Shown piece after piece: positions 58,053 to 64,000 of a stretch of DNA of 64,000 nt. Position 1 is the stretch's first letter. Every line of letters starts with the position of its first letter. The position numbers were made by a program, and so were the translations under genes. Origin of the DNA: Trachythela sp. YZ-2020 (Eukaryota; Cnidaria; Anthozoa; Malacalcyonacea; Clavulariidae); the NCBI GenBank assembly GCA_016169945.1, contig JADLSH010000256.1:930001-994000 (forward strand), read 5' to 3'. The notes beneath the pieces are model-generated. The model was not told where the DNA came from. It was given only the letters and a program-made list of their open reading frames with translations, and searched no databases.

Positions 58053-59609
58053 AATTGGCCATCATCGAAAGGGGACTAACAAGTAGGTGATGTATTACAG
58101 GTGTGGGAAGGTGAAGGGTGGTCTGGGGGTACTCCCCCCGAAAATTTTTGTATTCTTGAGTCTCTGTGTCTTGATTTCCTACATTTTCAGAGACAATTTT
58201 TGATATATCCCATCTAAATGGAGCCAGGTTTTGTTGTGAGAATACCATAACTGTCCTCTAAACGCCCCCTTTTTGCTTATACTTTCGACAAAAAGGACCT
58301 TCACTGGGGGGGGGCAAAATAGCTTACAGGGGGGGGGGCAACATGGGGCTGGGGGGGGCTTTGGCCCCTCCAGTACATTAGTTAAAAAAGGCCCTGCGGC
58401 ACACGTCAAAGGGACAGTGACCATTTTAATCTTCACGTGACAAAAGTAGTGTACATATAAATGTGTGATTTCGTTGTAGAAGTCCCTCCCAACGTTAGTA
58501 CGATCTTAACTTAACGCGATGCTAAACTTTACATTAATCGAAAATGTCTCATCAAGAAACACGTACTTGTACTTTGGCTTTAGATAAGCACAAGTTCTTT
58601 TCGGTTGTACGGGACCCAATAAACAGTAACTAAGCGCTTATTGGAGTTAAGTATCAAATATATTTCGAGAACAGAAGTGCATTAAACAAAAGTTGAAGTC
58701 AACACAGTATATCAGCTTTACCGGATGGTTGCAGATTGCCAGATATTACTATAATAAACCTAGCCATTGCTGTTGTAGTGATTTTAGATACATGTGATCA
58801 TAATAAACATTACTTAAATTTAGGACTACTGACGAGTCTATGAGCAGAGTTCAGCAAGCATTGCAAATCAATAGTCACACAATCTGTATTCTGTAAATTA
58901 TCCGTATCATTAAAGTCGAAAGCTGGAACAGGTATATATTATTAATACGTTATCTACAAGATCTAACTTTGTTACTTTTACCTTTGAACTGGATCATCAA
59001 TCATTTCAACAAAGCAGGGAACATCATTTTTCTTAATAACATTCTCAATTTGGGGCGAGGGGTTTGCATGTAAGGACATGTAATGTACTTCTCGTATGTA
59101 TTTAAAGTATTTTAAGTTCTCCGACACCTGATGATGGAGCATTCTGATTGGTCAGAATATTAATTTTTAATTTTTGATTGACGGGAGTTTAATGTTGATT
59201 TTAATAATAAGCGAATGTATATTGACAATATGTATTGAACTATTCTATATGCTTGCTGCCTGGAAGAGTGAACAAAATATTTCAATCGAAAATCTATTTC
59301 TTGGTATAGATGTGATAGCAATTATTTCAACTGGATTTGGGATTATATTTACCTTGCATGCTTCGGCGAATAAGTCCACTAGTCGTATTTTATATATTTA
59401 CAAGATGTCTGGACGACGATTCTATTGGTTTGAACAATTGATAAATACGAGATGCATCAATAGTTGGACACTGTACTTGAAATGAGATCAAGAGGGAAAA
59501 ATACGATATTTTGATTTGCCCTGCATCTAGAATGTTTCTTTACTTTTATGTTCGTCGGCGACCAAACGACTTTAATATTTTCAGCTGTGCAGAAAACCGG
59601 AAGTCTTTA

Positions 59610-59882
59610 CAGTCGATTTCAACTCACTTTTCACTCAAATGTTCCGAACTTCGTTCCGAACTTCGGAAATTCGTTGCGAAGTTCAAAAGTTCATAATGAA
59701 ATTCACATGCCATGTTGTAAACAAACCCTCTGATTGGTTACTAGAGAAAAAGCAGCCAATCAAATGCTCAGTTTACAAACCGGTTCTGAATTTCATTATG
59801 AACTTTTGAACTTCGCAACGAATTTCCGAAGTTCGAAACGAAGTTCGCAACATTTGAGTGAAAAGTGAGTTGAAGTCGACTG
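59610..59882. mobile_element. 273-bp TA-flanked foldback element in copy 7
   Basis: CAGTCGATTTCAACTCACTT at the left is mirrored by AAGTGAGTTGAAGTCGACTG at the right. The arms extend ~95 bp through repeated GAACTTCG motifs. TA lies on both sides (59608-59609 and 59883-59884). Absent from the other copies. Confidence 0.9.
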
Positions 59883-61492
59883 TAAACAACTTAAAACTGT
59901 TGGACAATGAATTAACAAATTTATTTAAATTATTATTCTCGCTCGCAGTGGGAGACAGTGTTGAAATTAAAATAATGATTTTCAATTTTGAATCAAACGT
60001 AAACAAACGTCGGGGGGAAACTTTCTGAAGTAGCTATATACGGTGTTGTTAGGGAACTCTGCTTGCGGCCGTGGCGGGAAAGCAACTTTATAGAGAAAGC
60101 GAAATATTATCTACCATGAATTCTAATGTTACTGATATGTTATTTTATTTCACAACGAATATCTCGCCATCAGGCCTAAATTCTATTTCATACAACATCA
60201 CTACTGTAGTAATATTTAAACAATGATAATATCTGCCCCAAACGAAAAATCTATCTTGCGAATACAGTCTCTCAACGTTCGGACCATTTATAAACCATGC
60301 ATGCAGTTAATATAAACCCTCGATATAAACAATGCTTTTTGCAGACCTAGCTAGCTACAAGGTACAAGCAAACTGAATGAACTCGAAACCTGAATAGATT
60401 TGACTTGCCCGTCTCGCCGATAAATTCTGATGAAGTACAGAACATATATTTTATCAGATGATAAACGATGGTATGCCATCTTGACTATGTTTTTGATATA
60501 TTATCCACACAAAACTAATAATACTATGGTATTAATATACCATGGCAATACCGAAATTATAACGCGTTTAATCACCGAATGATCCCGGCTCATGAGAAAA
60601 AGAACTAAATTATATACTGTATATAGAGTTTGAAACACAGTTATTTAGAACTATATAATATTTTATCAAGGCAAGAACAGTCAGAGCAATGCTCGAGCGC
60701 AAAACATTTTAGCTCAATGCATATTTACCTACTCTTTCGAGCTTACCTTTTTTCACAATACCAAAGAATTGTCACGCATGATTCTTCATTTTCAATAACA
60801 TTCGCTATTGCGTATTGAAGGCAGTTCTTGAAGCTACAGTATAAAACGAAACTAAATATCACGAAATACTTGGAAGTCGTCAACGAATTCTTGGAACTAA
60901 GGCGCATAATTTATGCTTAACTATTTCGTTGCCTAATATGGAATAGTAACTGCTGATATTGTGGAGGGTCGTCAAGGAGGGTAGAAAATCCCAGTTCCAA
61001 GCCAAAATTTAGCTCAAATCCCACTTCCCACCCCAATCTTGCCCCAAATCCCAATTAAAAAATCTGAAATCCCATTCCTCGGCAAGCTATTTGCAAACTG
61101 ATAATGACTATGTAAAACCATTGATTATGCAATTTGGATAAACGTACCCCCACCTTCACGGAAGAAAAAGATGACGACGGGGCTTTTCATATCAGCCGGA
61201 CTGGCTTGTGCGGCCGCGCGAGGTAATGTGCCATAAATTATTTATATATATATGTTTTCGAGATTTCATTCCCTCCTACTGTATTACTGAACAACACTTT
61301 CCGTTGGCCGAATCAAGATTTTGCTTCCCGGTGTTACGCGAAATTTCTGACCTTCGAAATTTCTGACTTTTGTATTTCTGCTCATGCGCAGAGATATGCA
61401 TAATTGATTTTTGCTCATAAATTTCGCAAGTGTTCAAGCTGGAGAGAAGCGTGCGTCGTAAAAGCTTTCTTTACAAGTTAAATCGTCGTTAA

Positions 61493-61564
61493 ATGGCTCT
61501 TACAACTGAGACTGCTGTTAACATTGCATCGATAAAGCCTCAAACGAAGATGAGTAAACAAAAG
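61493..61564 (+). pseudogene. First-exon copy 7, donor site lost
   Basis: Same 24-codon exon (TTET, QTKM), but the donor reads TTATGT instead of GTATGT at 61565, so normal splicing is not expected from this copy. Confidence 0.6.
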
Positions 61565-61571
61565 TTATGTA

Positions 61572-61753
61572 CAGGCTGTATAAAAAAACTGAGACCTTTA
61601 GAAATTATCTTATTGACTTTTAATTAACTTCTCCGTGCATAAAATTCGATTCAATTGTGTTTACGCACCCATGGGTTCAGTATAGTACTCAGGCATTCAA
61701 ATTATAACAATAAGGTGAATTTCTAAAGGTCTCAGTTTTTTTGATACACCCTG
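61572..61753. mobile_element. 182-bp TA-flanked MITE in intron 1, copy 7
   Basis: CAGGCTGTATAAAAAAACTG at the left, GATACACCCTG at the right, TA outside. Homologous to 31059-31241. Confidence 0.85.
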
Positions 61754-61895
61754 TAGAACTTGATTTAGTCAGATCAGATTGTTGTCTATTATTTTATAAA
61801 ATTGTGTAAGATGACACTAGACTCACTAGTATATTATTTTCTCTCGTATTTTCAATGCCAAGAAAGAATGCGAACTTGTGTAGGAGAAAATGACT

Positions 61896-63582
61896 GGGAC
61901 CTTCACTGGGGCCCAAAATAGCTTACTGGGGGCAACATGGGGCTGGGGCTGGGGCTTTGGCCCTCCAGTACATTAGTTAAAAAAGGCCCTGCGGCACACG
62001 TCAAAGGGACAGTGATAATTTTAATCTTCACGTGACAACAGTAGTGTACATACAAATGTGTGATTTCGTAGTAGAAGTCCCTCCCAACGTTAGTCCGATC
62101 TTAACTTAACGCGATGCTAAACTTATCAAAACCACACTATTTGTTCCTTCATTAGATCTGTAAAAGACATGCATGCTTTGACCAACCCTGTAATCCCAAG
62201 GATCTGTCTCGTTTCGCTGGTTATACTATATCTCGACGGGGCGTGAGCTACCATTTTTCAACTTGGAATCAAGCATTTATCGCTTTAGTCTCTCAAATCA
62301 GAGCGATTTCGTTTTGAGTGATATTATAGTTGAAATTAGTGATGAGACAGACATTAATCGAAAATGTCTCATCAAGAAACACGTGCTTGTACTTTGGCTT
62401 TAGATAAGCACAAGTTCTTTTCGGTTGTACGGGACCCAATAAACAGTAACTAAGCGCTTATTGGAGTTAAGTATCAAATATATTTCGAGAACAGAAGTGC
62501 ATTAAACAAAAGCTGAAGTCAACACAGTATATCAGCTTTACCGGATGGTTGCAGATTGCCAGATATTACAATAATAAACCTAGCCATTGCTGTTGTAGTG
62601 ATTTTAGATACATGTGATCATAATAAACATTACTTAAATTTAGGACTACTGACGAGTCTATGAGCAGAGTTCAGCAAGCATTGCAAGTCAATAGTCACAC
62701 TATCTGTATTCTGTAAATTATCCGTATCATTAAAGTCGAAAGCTGGACAGGTATATATTATTAATACGTTATCTACAAGATCTAACTTTGTTACTTTTAC
62801 CTTTGAACTGGATCATCAATCATTTCAACAAAGCAGGGAACATCATTTTTCTTAATAACATTCTCAATTTGGGGCGAGGGGTTTGCATGTAACGTCATGT
62901 AATGTACTTCTGGTATGTAATTGAAGTATTTTAAGTTCTCCGGCACCTGATGATGGAGCATTCTGATTGGTCAGAATATTAATTTTGAATTTTTGATTGA
63001 CGGGAAATTAATGTTGATTTTAATAATAAGCGAATGTATATTGACAATATGTATTGAACTATTCTATATGCCTGCTGCCTGGAAGAGTGAACAAAGGATT
63101 TCAATCGAAAATCTATTTCTTGGTATAGATGTGATAGCAATTATTCCAACTGGATTTGGGATTATATTTACCTTGCATGCTTAGGTGAATAAGTCCACTA
63201 GTCGTATTTTATATATTTACAAGATGTCTGGACGACGATTCTATTGGTTTGAACAATTGATAAATACGAGATGCATCAATAGTTGGACATTGTACTTGAA
63301 ATGAGATCAAGAGGCAAAAAATACGATATTTTGATTTGCCCTGCATCTAGAATGTTTCTTTACTTTTATGTTCGTCGGCGACCAAACGACGTTAATATAT
63401 TCAGCAGTGGAGCAAACCGGAAGTCGATAAGCGACTTAAAACTGATTGGGCAATGAATTAACAAATGTATTTAATTATTATTCTCGCTCGCAGTGGCAGA
63501 CAGTATTGAAATTGAAATAATGATTTTCAATTTTGCATCAAACGTAAACAAACGTCGAGGGGAAACTTTCTGCTGTAGCTAT
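61896..63582 (+). repeat. Array unit copy 8, truncated
   Basis: Starts GGGACCTTCACTGGGGCCC and follows the unit to CGTCGAGGGGAAACTTTCTG. It then diverges at about 63582, before reaching the first exon. Unrelated sequence follows. Confidence 0.9.
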
Positions 63583-64000
63583 ACAACAGAGGAGGTTGGA
63601 CAGCAGGCCGCAAAGCATCATGGGTAATGAGCGTATGTTTCCACGTGCGGCCTCATTTATGCGTTGACTGCCGTGAAGTCAACATCTCTGGCCATGGCAA
63701 ATTCTGCGAAAATGGACGCTATTGATCCAGAGACTCAATGCCATCATTATGGATGTGTTTAGTGTTTGTGTTCGATGTATAACAAGGCTCTTTGAGTCCG
63801 TTTAATGGATTTATTTGTGCAGAAATCTCAAAGGCTGCGTGTGATCAACTGGTCTTGTGTCAATATAAATGTTGTGTTGAAAATTCTATATGTATTTGTG
63901 GACACTTTGTTCAGTGTTGCACGTATTGAATTTTATACACTTAAGTAAATGATTTCATAAGCTGACCCATTGGCACTGCCTGGATCGTCTGTATTTGTAA
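63583..64000 (+). other. Right flank: possible promoter and 5' exon of a gene leaving the window
   Basis: More G/C-balanced than the array, with a STAF-like site (63608-63628). ATG at 63694 opens 22 codons (MANSAKMDAIDPETQCHHYG..) to TAG 63760. No donor site is obvious. The coding claim is weak. Confidence 0.3.
63608..63628 (-). promoter_or_regulatory. ZNF143/STAF-like promoter element
   Basis: CCGCAAAGCATCATGGGTAA. The reverse complement TTACCCATGATGCTTTGCGG agrees with the published STAF consensus at 16 of 18 positions by my count. Such sites are usually close to transcription starts of housekeeping genes or snRNA genes. Confidence 0.4.

Larger units (their letters stand above)
58061..61895 (+). 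repeat. Array unit copy 7, with 5' leader
   Basis: Starts with the same leader as 27556 (ATCATCGAAAGGGGACTAAC). The unit proper starts at GGACCTTCACTGGGG (58294). It lacks ~290 bp after 58527 (TAAACTTTACATTAATCG joins two separated parts) and carries an extra 273-bp foldback at 59610. Shares private variants with copies 6 and 8. Confidence 0.9.

Noticed and set aside
1..64000. tRNA, rRNA and snRNA genes
   Set aside because: Scanned by eye for tRNA A/B-box pairs and conserved rRNA or snRNA blocks. None was convincing, and a covariance-model search would be needed to exclude divergent ones.

Overview
The window reads as A+T-rich, intron-bearing animal genomic DNA, most likely cnidarian (anthozoan-like). 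No bacterial operons, ribosome-binding sites, tRNA, rRNA or CRISPR loci were seen. The cnidarian assignment is an inference. It rests on non-LTR retrotransposon remains of CR1/L2-like type, many small terminal-inverted-repeat elements, GT..AG exon structures, and protein pieces I recognise as common in cnidarian gene models (DUF6589-like, Ginger-like integrase with Ulp1 and PHD domains). No clearly functional host gene is complete here.

Layout. 1-4130: little until a tandem duplication of a putative first exon (1794-2926 and 2927-4130). 4481-8570: three broken reverse-transcriptase remnants and a 22-bp GC-rich minisatellite. 9029-11373: a 2.3-kb foldback element whose core holds a second 22-bp GCGGTT minisatellite. 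11374-12230: another retrotransposon 3' end and nested inverted-repeat elements. 12888-23318: a segment bounded by inverted copies of one short repeat. It contains DUF6589-like exons (14282-15752) and a TA-flanked 6.8-kb candidate element (16330-23097) whose two ends carry arrays of ACACACC(TT/AA)GGTGTGT on a 22-bp period. 25065-27142: a decayed CR1-like copy.

27556-49048: six tandem copies of a ~3.5-kb unit, with two more at 58061-63582. Each full unit ends with a 72-nt exon with a strong start context and (copies 1-6) an intact GTATGT donor. That exon joins in phase 0 to an exon at 49120, which opens a Ginger-type gene: integrase remnant, GPY/F-like domain, heptad-repeat linker, Ulp1-like protease remnant and PHD finger (49120-52612). 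The array is therefore best read as amplification of the promoter plus first exon of a transposon-derived gene in front of a single set of downstream exons. Copies 2+3 and 4+5 form a duplicated ~7.07-kb block. Copy 4 carries a dense run of small deletions typical of unpolished long-read sequence, so array length and identity should be treated cautiously.

53547-56929: a separate element with ~253-bp terminal inverted repeats and a minus-strand gene remnant that was itself hit by a 618-bp inverted-repeat element. 57570-58052: a reverse-transcriptase C-terminus directly abutting the second array. 63583-64000: a possible promoter and 5' exon of a gene running out of the window.

Many reading frames quoted by a simple ORF finder in this window open with TTG and are not real starts. 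Where a start mattered I used ATG context or splice sites instead.
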